Assembly (NCBI GenBank): GCA_937959175.1 | Contig: CALGAS010000601.1 | Coordinates: 1 to 8,907, forward strand | Reading direction: 5' to 3' | Source: an uncultured bacterium | Lineage (GTDB): Bacteria > Planctomycetota > Planctomycetia > Pirellulales > UBA1268 | Length of the DNA stretch: 8,907 nt | In this document: positions 1-5,075 of the stretch, piece after piece | Layout of the letters: every line of letters begins with the position of its first letter | How positions within the stretch are numbered: the stretch's first letter is position 1 | Notes under the pieces: generated by a model | The model's input: the letters and a program-made list of their open reading frames with translations, nothing else | What the model was told of the DNA's origin: nothing | Databases searched by the model: none | Translations under genes and position numbers: made by a program

Positions 1-9
1 GCTGCCATC

Positions 10-492
10 ATGAAGGTGATTCTGGAGGGCTACACGCTGCCCGTACGCGGCGACCATGGCGTGGTTCACTGGGCGAGGGTGCTTGAGAACGGCCTTCGGG
101 TTGCCGAGGTCACAGGTGCTGACCCAGAGGTCGTCACACTCTTCGCCCTGTTCCATGACTCCCGGCGGATCAACGAAGTTCGCGACGATGGCCACGGACT
201 TCGCGGAGCCGAGTTCGCCTCTTCGTTGCGGGGGAGCCTGATCCACCTCGACGACACACGATTCGAGCTGCTCTTCGAGGCCTGCCGGCTGCACACCGAC
301 GGCCACACGGACGGTGACCCGACCTTGCAGGCCTGCTGGGACGCCGATCGATTGGATCTGGGCCGCGTCGGGATAACCCCGCAGCCTCGTAGACTCTGCA
401 CGGACGCCGCTCGGAAGCTGATTGCGTGGGCGGATTGGCGGGCGACTCAAGGGCATGAGCCGGAGACTGTCCTGAGCACGTGGGGGTTGTGA
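10..492 (+). CDS. HD-domain protein, possible metal-dependent phosphohydrolase
   Basis: The 160-aa product has the spacing of an HD-superfamily protein: a histidine at residue 20, the HD doublet at residues 49-50 (LFALFHDSRR), a histidine-rich stretch at 95-99 (LHTDGHTDGD) and aspartates at 111 and 113 in the segment ACWDADRLDLGRVGI. In HD proteins the H, HD and D residues bind one or two metals and usually serve phosphomonoester or phosphodiester hydrolysis. The substrate cannot be read from the sequence. The segment after the last aspartate, ending near residue 121, resembles small HD proteins of unknown role. Only nine bases precede this ATG, they contain no stop in frame, and no Shine-Dalgarno is visible, so the true start may lie outside the window. 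The stop is six bases before the ATG of the truncated repeat copy that follows. Fold assignment is fairly safe; function is not. Confidence 0.75.
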   Translation: MKVILEGYTLPVRGDHGVVHWARVLENGLRVAEVTGADPEVVTLFALFHDSRRINEVRDDGHGLRGAEFASSLRGSLIHLDDTRFELLFEACRLHTDGHTDGDPTLQACWDADRLDLGRVGITPQPRRLCTDAARKLIAWADWRATQGHEPETVLSTWGL

Positions 493-498
493 ATCGCG

Positions 499-612
499 AT
501 GCCACGCCGGGCCGAAGACGCCGACGACATCGAGTTGCTCGAGGAACTTGAGGAGCAGGCCCGGGAGATGGCGGACATGGTCGAGGCCCGGTGGCTGGCG
601 GAGGGGCTTTGA
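499..612 (+). pseudogene. Truncated 3' copy of the 75-aa gene at 2886-3113
   Basis: An ATG at 499 opens a 37-aa frame whose residues from the third codon on match the C-terminal half of the 75-aa protein encoded at 2886-3113 (RRAEDxDDIELLEELEEQ and onward to WLAEGL). Bases 503-612 align without gaps to 3004-3113. Six bases differ, all in the first 47 positions; five are synonymous and one gives Ala/Thr. The last 63 bp including the stop are identical. The first half of the gene, about 38 codons, is missing. No Shine-Dalgarno precedes the ATG, though the stop of the HD gene is only seven bases upstream, so coupled translation is possible. I read it as a gene fragment left by duplication, but an expressed short acidic helix cannot be excluded. 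Confidence 0.7.
503..612 (+). repeat. 110-bp dispersed repeat, copy 1
   Basis: This segment matches 3004-3113 at 104 of 110 positions by hand alignment. The final 63 bp (550-612 against 3051-3113) are identical. Similarity stops within about one base after the shared TGA stop and at the CACGCCGG at its left edge, so the repeat covers only the coding 3' half of the gene. Confidence 0.85.
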
Positions 613-624
613 CGGCGGAGCCCG

Positions 625-804
625 ATGCCCAAGAACATCCCCCGAACTGGCAAGCGGCTCAGGCCCAAAACGGCGGTGAAGGGCAAAAGATATCTTTGTG
701 CGAAGTGCCGGAAACGCAGCCCCAGGCCCGTGAAGACTCCGGCCCCGTGGTATTGCCCGCGGTGTCTGGCTGCGATGGCTGAGAAAGAGGCTTCGTACCC
801 GTGA
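625..804 (+). CDS. Small four-cysteine zinc-ribbon-like protein, 59 aa
   Basis: An ATG at 625 opens a 59-codon frame that ends in TGA at 802-804. The product has a basic N-terminus (lysines and arginines at 3-22), then two CxxC knuckles: C25-A-K-C28 and C44-P-R-C47, separated by 15 residues, with aromatic residues just before each knuckle (YLC and WYC). This is the layout of a minimal zinc ribbon, a fold often used for nucleic-acid or protein contact. Its TGA stop overlaps the GTG start of the next gene (GTGA), a common sign of translational coupling. No strong Shine-Dalgarno lies before the start. I recognise no named family. Cysteine spacing and the coupled stop/start make a real gene likely despite its length. 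Confidence 0.6.
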   Translation: MPKNIPRTGKRLRPKTAVKGKRYLCAKCRKRSPRPVKTPAPWYCPRCLAAMAEKEASYP

Positions 805-915
805 AAATCCTCTACCTCCACGGCTGGAACTCGGTCGTCGGGGGCGTGAAACCGACCTGCCTGAAGACTCACGACCACGATGTTCACGAGCCCGCCTTGG
901 ACCACGACGACTTCC
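801..915 (+). pseudogene. 5' fragment of an alpha/beta hydrolase (YqiA-like esterase), truncated
   Basis: The GTG at 801 opens a frame beginning MKILYLHGWNS and continuing through GGVKPTCLK to EPALDHDDF. This is the typical N-terminus of small cytoplasmic alpha/beta hydrolases of the YqiA-like type, where the first beta strand (ILYLHG) leads into the oxyanion region. Similarity stops after DHDDF at about base 915. The expected remainder, about 140 residues with the nucleophile elbow GxSxGG and the catalytic Asp and His, is absent. From there the frame simply runs through the antisense strand of a DinB-family gene to a stop at 1257-1259. The active site is therefore lost. The start overlaps the stop of the zinc-ribbon gene. 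Family assignment rests on recalled N-terminal sequence of planctomycete homologues. Confidence 0.65.
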
Positions 916-1271
916 AGCGGCGTGGTTTCCTGCCAGCGAGACTGTGGGAAATCAGGCAGGGCAGCGGCGATCGTGGCGTGGGCGTCTTCGAGGACCTTTC
1001 GCAGCGTGGCCTTCGAGGGGTACTGGCTGGCATTGTTGGACGGGCTCGAGTTCCAGTCGAAGCGGGCAGCCCAATCGGCCGGGCAGACCGGCTTCACGCC
1101 GATCATGGCCCCGAGCATGTCCGCCGTGAAGGCCAGGTGACCAAGAACCCAGGCTGCATGGTTCATTCCCGGAGCCGGCTGCACAGCCATCTTGTCGTCG
1201 GGAATGTCGGCCACGAGGCGGTTCGCGTAGCCGAGGTTCAGGTTCCACGTGTGCAGTAGCGGGTCGGTCAT
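912..1271 (-). pseudogene. DinB-family protein, 3' end lost
   Basis: On the minus strand an ATG at 1271, preceded by GGAG seven bases upstream, starts MTDPLLHTWNLNLGYANR. The following 120 residues look like a DinB/YfiT-type four-helix bundle: helix 1 with the asparagine-rich start, then GMNHAAWVLGHLAFTADML carrying the first metal-ligand histidine (residue 45), and a third helix around 86-105. These enzymes are usually thiol-dependent metalloproteins of 150-170 residues. The fourth helix with the HxxxHxxQ ligands should follow TTPLE at residue 120. Instead the frame crosses into antisense hydrolase sequence at about base 912 and continues without homology to a stop at 447. The metal site is therefore incomplete and the gene is probably dead, although the fused frame stays open. 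Confidence 0.7.
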
Positions 1272-1615
1272 GGGGGACTCCGGGGTAGCGGACTTTGTTG
1301 TGAACGAAACAGCAGGTTGGCTCCGGTGGGGGGGCTGACAGCCAAGAGCCGTTCTTTCTGCGGACACCAGTGTTCGCACCGGCTGGGGTCGTGGCCAGAT
1401 GACACGCTGCCGGACGAACCTGTCATGAAAACCTGCCTGAGGGACAACGTTGGTCCATTTGCTCGAAAAGCCCGGAAAAGCAGCGGTAAAGTGCCGCCGA
1501 AAAAATCCGCCCGGAATGGACAAGGTTGGTCCCTGAGCCGGTTGTCGGGCATGAGCTAGAGGCGTCTACTCGCAGCGGCCTTCGGGCATGACACACCGCG
1601 AGCGGGAGGTTTGGC
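1272..1615. other. 344-bp gene-free stretch upstream of the DinB fragment
   Basis: I see no convincing gene here. Short frames exist on both strands but lack good start signals and recognisable sequence. The stretch contains a run of seven Gs near 1329-1335, the inverted-repeat element at 1441-1533, and a 10-bp direct repeat TCGGGCATGA at 1545-1554 and 1582-1591. The Shine-Dalgarno of the next gene (GGGAGG, 1604-1609) lies at its right end. Confidence 0.6.
1441..1533. mobile_element. MITE-like element with imperfect terminal inverted repeats
   Basis: The left end (1440-1459, beginning AGGGACAACGTTGGTCC) and the reverse complement of the right end (1515-1534, reading AGGGACCAACCTTGTCC) both continue into ATT. 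They align at 18 of 21 columns with one mismatch and two single-base gaps. Outside GGGAC and GTCCC both flanks read TGA (1438-1440 and 1534-1536), consistent with a 3-bp target duplication of the TNA type known for the IS1031 group of the IS5 family. The 93-bp interior has no coding potential and holds a small GCGG/CCGC hairpin. Each end is itself nearly palindromic, so a structured RNA or protein-binding pair of sites is an alternative reading. The parent transposase is not in this window. Confidence 0.5.
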
Positions 1616-1870
1616 ATGGCAGCAGGACACGAGACCAAACGTACCGAACAGTTCATCCTATTGTCACGGTGGTGCGGTCAGACCTCGTCGTGGCATGATT
1701 TGCCCGGCCGGCACGACTCGGTTGGGGCTGCTGAATCCGCCGCGATGGAGCGGGGCATTTACCGAATCGTGTTCGTCTGTGGTGACCGGCGGCTGGCCAT
1801 GGAGCCGTTCGGGGTGATTGGCAGCCACCCCGCGGATGTCGAGCAGGAGCGGGCCGAGCAAACTGCGTGA
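1616..1870 (+). CDS. Hypothetical protein, 84 aa
   Basis: The ATG at 1616 has GGGAGG six bases upstream, a strong start signal. The 84-aa product is soluble, with no signal peptide or membrane segment. Its best-formed stretch is residues 45-67 (RGIYRIVFVCGDRR then LAMEPFGVIG), which reads as two beta strands and a turn. The C-terminus is acidic. There are two cysteines (20 and 55) but no metal motif. It is followed 32 bases later by a second small gene on the same strand, so the two may be co-transcribed. I do not recognise the family and assign no function. Confidence 0.6.
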   Translation: MAAGHETKRTEQFILLSRWCGQTSSWHDLPGRHDSVGAAESAAMERGIYRIVFVCGDRRLAMEPFGVIGSHPADVEQERAEQTA

Positions 1871-1902
1871 TCGACCGCGGCACGGCAGCTAGGAGTGAAA
1901 AG

Positions 1903-2040
1903 GTGGTCCGCTTTGGCTTCAGGGTCCCGTCGCTCAAGAAACGCCTGTCGGCCCGGACCAGCCTCAAGCGGGCTGTTCGGCACAGGCTGGGACTGAAGGC
2001 GCCGCGGGGCTGGGATCCGAGCTCAAAGGGTGATGAATAG
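1903..2040 (+). CDS. Very small basic protein, 45 aa, possibly truncated
   Basis: A GTG at 1903 is preceded by AGGAG at 1891-1895 with a seven-base spacer, which decides the start. The frame runs 45 codons to TAG at 2038-2040. The product is strongly basic, with the core PSLKKRLSARTSLKRAVRH followed by LGLKAPRGW. From memory this resembles short hypothetical proteins, some annotated as phage proteins, with the pattern SLKKxIxARTxxKR, usually followed by a GWxxNPKKAxYNxVYN tail. Here the sequence after RGW (DPSSKGDE) does not fit that tail, so the gene may have lost its 3' half. It lies 32 bases after the 84-aa gene. Function is unknown. Confidence 0.5.
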   Translation: MVRFGFRVPSLKKRLSARTSLKRAVRHRLGLKAPRGWDPSSKGDE

Positions 2041-2139
2041 AGACTGGGTGGGGCTGCAGCGTATATTTTCGGGCTGAGTGGTGGGAACGAGCAGGTTCTC
2101 CCAGGGCTTTCCCCCAGTTGGTGACACATCCGTAATCCC

Positions 2140-2835
2140 ATGAACCGCGTCGTCGTGCTCACCGGGGCCGGAATCAGTGCTGAAAGTGGCTTGCAGACGT
2201 TCCGAGGGGCTGACGGGCTCTGGGAGGGGCACCGGGTCGAGGATGTGGCGACACCGGAAGCCTGGGCAGCGAATCCCCGGCTCGTGCTCGACTTCTACAA
2301 CCAGCGGCGGCGGGCAGTTCGGGCGGCCGAGCCCAATGCCGCCCACAGAGCCCTGATGGTCCTCGAGCGGGCGTACGACGTCCGGATCGTCACCCAGAAC
2401 GTCGACGACCTCCACGAGCGGGCAGGGTCGTCCCACGTGCTCCATCTCCACGGCGAGGTTCTAAAGGCCAGGAGCACGTGGGACCCTGGGCTTGTCCGGC
2501 ATCTGGGCGACCGGGATATCGAGCTTGGCGACCTATGCAAACTCGGGAGCCAACTTCGGCCTCACATCGTCTGGTTTGGGGAGATGGTGCCTGCCATGGA
2601 TGAGGCGGTCAAGGTGGTGGCCGAGGCCGATATTCTGCTGGTGGTTGGCACGTCGCTTCAGGTCTATCCGGCGGCGGGGCTCGTCTTTGAGGCTCCGAGG
2701 AAGGCCCGCCGGATCGTGGTCAACCCAGATGTGCCTGATCGGGCTACGGGGCCGGATTTCGAGGTCGTGGCGAAGCCTGCGACAGTGGGCGTGCCGGAGG
2801 TGGTGGCGAGGCTGTTGGCGGCGGCGAAGACGTGA
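2140..2835 (+). CDS. cobB: NAD-dependent protein deacylase, Sir2 family, zinc-less class III-like form
   Basis: This 231-aa protein has the sirtuin signature: GAGISAESG at residues 9-17 for NAD binding, TQNVDDLH at 85-92, the catalytic histidine at 104 (HLHGE), GTSLQVYPA at 170-178 and VNPD at 194-197. Residues Y53 and R56 (FYNQR) match the Tyr-x-x-Arg pair that lets class III sirtuins such as CobB and SIRT5 bind acidic acyl-lysines. It should therefore remove succinyl, malonyl or acetyl groups from lysines, using NAD and releasing O-acyl-ADP-ribose and nicotinamide. The zinc-binding CxxC pairs normally found between 105 and 140 are absent; the only cysteine is C133 in GDLCKLGSQLRPHIVWFGE. 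A similar zinc-less form is known from Bacteroidetes-type homologues. No clear Shine-Dalgarno precedes the ATG. Confidence 0.9.
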   Translation: MNRVVVLTGAGISAESGLQTFRGADGLWEGHRVEDVATPEAWAANPRLVLDFYNQRRRAVRAAEPNAAHRALMVLERAYDVRIVTQNVDDLHERAGSSHVLHLHGEVLKARSTWDPGLVRHLGDRDIELGDLCKLGSQLRPHIVWFGEMVPAMDEAVKVVAEADILLVVGTSLQVYPAAGLVFEAPRKARRIVVNPDVPDRATGPDFEVVAKPATVGVPEVVARLLAAAKT

Positions 2836-2871
2836 CGGGCCGTACGCTGTGATCAGCCTCAGGCAACGCGG

Positions 2872-2877
2872 TAAACT
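2872..2877 (+). promoter_or_regulatory. Candidate -10 box (TAAACT) for a leaderless transcript
   Basis: TAAACT ends eight bases before the ATG at 2886, so transcription would be expected to start at or within a base or two of the start codon. The 12-mer GCGGTAAACTCG around it matches GCGGTACACTCG at 8721-8732 in 11 positions. No good -35 hexamer is visible and no Shine-Dalgarno precedes the gene. Confidence 0.3.
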
Positions 2878-2885
2878 CGTCGCCC

Positions 2886-3113
2886 ATGACCCTCTCCGGC
2901 GATGAGTTCCTGCGGCTTGAAAGCCTGATCTACCGGCCCGTTTCCACGCGGCCCGACTGGCTCAAGGCGTGGCGAAACGAGGCAAATTACCTGCTGTTCC
3001 TCGCACGCCGGGCCGAGGATACCGACGACATCGAGCTGCTGGAGGAACTAGAGGAGCAGGCCCGGGAGATGGCGGACATGGTCGAGGCCCGGTGGCTGGC
3101 GGAGGGGCTTTGA
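2886..3113 (+). CDS. Small acidic conserved protein, 75 aa
   Basis: The product starts MTLSGDEFLRLESLIYRP and has a middle segment RPDWLKAWRNEANYLLFLARR (residues 22-42). It ends in a highly acidic amphipathic helix (DIELLEELEEQ, 48-58) that closes with MVEARWLAEGL. It is predicted to be all-helical and cytoplasmic, with no motif for catalysis or metal binding. No Shine-Dalgarno lies upstream; the -10-like box at 2872 suggests a leaderless mRNA. A partial second copy lies at 499-612. The mostly synonymous differences between the copies argue that the protein sequence has been under selection. I do not recognise the family. Confidence 0.7.
   Translation: MTLSGDEFLRLESLIYRPVSTRPDWLKAWRNEANYLLFLARRAEDTDDIELLEELEEQAREMADMVEARWLAEGL
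3004..3113 (+). repeat. 110-bp dispersed repeat, copy 2 (inside the intact gene)
   Basis: This is the partner of 503-612. It is the 3' half of the 75-aa gene, in frame up to and including the stop. The identical 63-bp block is 3051-3113. Confidence 0.85.
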
Positions 3114-3185
3114 GACTGCGATCAGCTGGCGTCTGTTTTACGCGAGTGACGTGCTGAAATCCGAGCGGGTCATCCCTTTGACGCT

Positions 3186-3205
3186 CCCGGGTTGAGGCAG
3201 CCCGC
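3186..3205. repeat. Short motif CCCGGGTTGAG(GC)AGCCCGC, copy 1
   Basis: This 20-mer differs from 5479-5496 only by two extra bases. The core CGGGTT-loop-AGCCCG can form a short hairpin with one wobble pair. Each copy lies roughly 75-95 bases beyond the 3' end of a minus-strand gene (CIA30 gene and histidine kinase). It may be a structured 3' region or chance. Confidence 0.3.
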
Positions 3206-3281
3206 GTATGCAGGCGGCCTCTCGACTCCGAGCAATGAAGTGTCTGACCTTGATCGGTGTTGGGGACGTTCGCACACGCAC

Positions 3282-3851
3282 CTATTTCCCGGCTCGCTCG
3301 ACCTTCACCCACTCAACTTGCATCTGGAACGTGCCGGGCTGCTTGTCGGCGAGCATGAAGCCCAGGCCGTTAATCTGGCTTGGCTCGACCGCCCCCATGC
3401 CCTGTACCCGCCTGCCGAATGCTGTGGGGATGAAGTCGGCCAGCGGCACCCTGACTTCGGTCCACTCGTCTTTGGTGGTCGGGAGCGGCGCCCTGTACGA
3501 AAAGGCCCTGCGGCGGCTCTTGGTGTAGAGATTCAGCACGTAATCCCGGCCGTCGCCTTTCACCCGGACCACGATCGTGTCGCCGGCTTTGAGATCAAGT
3601 TCCGAGGGCTTGGTTCGGACCGATGCGAAGCCGCCGTTGTTTTCAAGCGAGAGCGTGCCAAAGAACTCAAGTTTCCCAGCGTCGGTCATCCTGAACCGGC
3701 CGTCTGAAACGCCGCCCATCACGCCGTCGTTCACCGCCTGCCACTTCTGGGCAGCCTCGGGGCCTGAAAAGTCGATGACCGGCCGCAGGGCTTCCTCGAT
3801 TGCGACTTGGCTCGAAATTGCCAGGAGGATCGCCGCCAAAATCATTTGCAT
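3282..3851 (-). CDS. Secreted CIA30-domain protein
   Basis: From the ATG at 3851 the product is 189 aa. This start is preferred over the longer frame to 3920 because GAGG lies seven bases upstream and because it places a signal peptide (MQMILAAILLAISS) at the N-terminus, followed by the mature domain from about residue 20. The domain has the CIA30 hallmark WQAVNDGVMGGVSDGRF near residues 37-53, then LSLENNGGFASVR and beta strands to the end (FQMQVEWVKVERAGK), as in the galactose-binding-like fold. In eukaryotes CIA30 helps assemble respiratory complex I. In bacteria, short exported versions are common and their role is unknown, so no link to NADH dehydrogenase should be assumed. It is transcribed divergently from the SRAP gene, with 83 bp between them. 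Confidence 0.85.
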   Translation of the reverse strand: MQMILAAILLAISSQVAIEEALRPVIDFSGPEAAQKWQAVNDGVMGGVSDGRFRMTDAGKLEFFGTLSLENNGGFASVRTKPSELDLKAGDTIVVRVKGDGRDYVLNLYTKSRRRAFSYRAPLPTTKDEWTEVRVPLADFIPTAFGRRVQGMGAVEPSQINGLGFMLADKQPGTFQMQVEWVKVERAGK

Positions 3852-3934
3852 AGGTCTGCCTCGGGCTCGTTCAGGGTGCCAACCGATGAATAATAGGGCA
3901 GGGCGAGCAAAGGTAGCCACAGCAGGGGTTTTTT

Positions 3935-4645
3935 ATGTGCGGCCGATACACGCTGAAATCCCGGGCTGACATCATCGCGGAGACGTTCGGCGTGCCCGTG
4001 CCGCCCACGCTCCCGGAGCGATTCAACATCGCACCCTCCCAGCAGGTCTTGGCGATTCGGGAGCAGCCAGACAGTCACCAGCGAGAACTCGTGGCCCTGC
4101 AATGGGGGCTGGTGCCATTCTGGGCGGATGATCCCGAGATCGGCAGCCGGATGATCAACGCCCGCTCGGAGACCGCCGCCACCAAGCCGGCCTTCCGGGC
4201 AAGTTTCCGATCCCGCCGATGCCTGATCGTGGCGGACGGCTTTTACGAGTGGCAGCCCCGAAATGGCACGAAGCAGCCCTGCTACATCAGGTTGAAATCT
4301 GGCCGGCCGTTTGGGATGGCCGGGCTTTGGGATCGCTGGGACAAACAGGGCGAGCCTCTGGAGACCTGCACGATCCTCACCTGCGACGCCAACGAACCGA
4401 TGCTGGCGATTCACGACCGCATGCCCGTGGTCATCCCGCCGGAGAGTTTTGCCGTCTGGCTCGACCCGGCTGAGCACGACCCCGGCACACTCGCCCGGCT
4501 CCTGCGGCCGTTTCACCCTGACGAAATGACGGCGTATCCAGTCAGCACGCTCGTGAACAACGTCAGGAACGACTCGGCGAAGTGCATCGAGCCGGTAGAG
4601 ATACCACCCCCAGAAACACAGGCCCGGCTCTTCAGCCCCGATTGA
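3935..4645 (+). CDS. yedK: SOS-response-associated peptidase family protein (YedK/HMCES type)
   Basis: The 236-aa product begins MCGRYTL, so removal of Met1 exposes the catalytic Cys2. N75 in INARSET, E105 in GFYEW and H160 in IHDRMPVV match the positions of the E. coli YedK active-site residues, and FNIAPSQ (30-36) is also typical. Proteins of this family bind abasic sites in single-stranded DNA and form a stable thiazolidine crosslink through Cys2, shielding the lesion from error-prone processing. Length and all motifs are normal, so the enzyme should be active. AGGGG lies six bases, all T, before the ATG. The left end of a broken IS3-family element lies 25 bp after the stop, which leaves the gene intact. 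No LexA-type operator was recognised upstream. Confidence 0.93.
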   Translation: MCGRYTLKSRADIIAETFGVPVPPTLPERFNIAPSQQVLAIREQPDSHQRELVALQWGLVPFWADDPEIGSRMINARSETAATKPAFRASFRSRRCLIVADGFYEWQPRNGTKQPCYIRLKSGRPFGMAGLWDRWDKQGEPLETCTILTCDANEPMLAIHDRMPVVIPPESFAVWLDPAEHDPGTLARLLRPFHPDEMTAYPVSTLVNNVRNDSAKCIEPVEIPPPETQARLFSPD

Positions 4646-4670
4646 TCCACGTGATCGAGAGTTGCAGCAC

Positions 4671-5075
4671 TGAGATGGCCCCCAATTTTCGCGCGGCCCG
4701 ATAAGGTGTCGTTTCCCCGGAGGGAGGCACGCTATCAGGAGCAGGATGATGGCTGGGAAGTGGCGAGTATTTGGGACGGTATTCAAGTCCACGGTGGCCC
4801 TGGCGGCCGCCAAGGGAGACTGGACGACGGCCTCGCTGGCGAGCCAGTTTGGGATCCACACGAGCCAGGTGACCGCCTGGAAGAAGCAGTTGATGGGCCA
4901 GGTGTCCGAGCTGTTCGCCGATGGGCGGCAGCGACGGGCCGACCAGGCCGCGGATGAGCAGGAGCTCTACGAGCAGATCGGCCGCCTGAAGATGGAGGTC
5001 GAATGGTTGAAAAAAAGTTGCCCGGGTCAGCTGAGGTCAAGCGGCGATGCATCGAGCCAAACCACGAGCACCTGC
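4671..5075 (+). mobile_element. Truncated IS3-family insertion sequence, left end only
   Basis: TGAGATGGCCCCCAATTTTC at 4671 fits the TG-starting left terminus of IS3-family elements with this type of orfA (boundary by inspection). The orfA reading frame follows from 4749, and after an A7 run the first residues of the orfB frame appear (KKLPGSAEVKRRCIEPNHEHL). Similarity then stops at about 5075 in the middle of what should be the start of orfB. The catalytic DDE region, the right end and any target duplication are missing, so the element cannot move by itself. Confidence 0.7.
4749..5074 (+). pseudogene. IS3-family transposase, orfA plus start of orfB frame, truncated
   Basis: Two adjacent ATGs lie at 4746 and 4749. 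AGGAG at 4737-4741 is seven bases before the second, which is preferred. OrfA encodes a helix-turn-helix (about residues 25-46, ASLASQFGIHTSQVTAWKKQ) for binding the IS ends and a heptad-rich helix (72-89, ELYEQIGRLKMEVEWLKK) for dimerisation. At residues 88-89 the frame reaches seven As (5010-5016). The conserved continuation KLPGSAEVKRRCIEP lies in the -1 frame, as expected for an orfA-orfB fusion made by frameshifting. In the zero frame the codons are AAA AAA AGT, so the usual A-AAA-AAG heptamer is out of phase. Slippage on the A run or a one-base lesion could each explain this. The zero frame continues by chance to a stop at 5112-5114. Confidence 0.75.

Noticed and set aside
1317..1559. 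An 80-codon plus-strand frame covering the inverted-repeat element
   Set aside because: No start signal, basic low-information product, and the region is better explained by the terminal inverted repeats.
1653..2162. A 169-codon minus-strand frame opposite the two small genes
   Set aside because: The plus-strand genes have strong Shine-Dalgarno sites; the minus frame is arginine- and proline-rich and runs into the sirtuin start.
1..3113. An integron-like cassette array of small unrelated genes
   Set aside because: No attC-like GTTRRRY/RYYYAAC pairs were found between the genes and no integrase is present; strand changes and gene fragments fit ordinary rearrangement.
3192..3707. A 171-codon plus-strand frame opposite the CIA30 gene
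   Set aside because: The minus-strand CIA30 domain is clearly the coding strand; the plus frame has no recognisable sequence.
3842..4861. A 339-codon minus-strand frame across the SRAP gene and IS left end
   Set aside because: Antisense shadow of the intact YedK-like gene and it crosses the IS boundary, so it cannot be an old gene.
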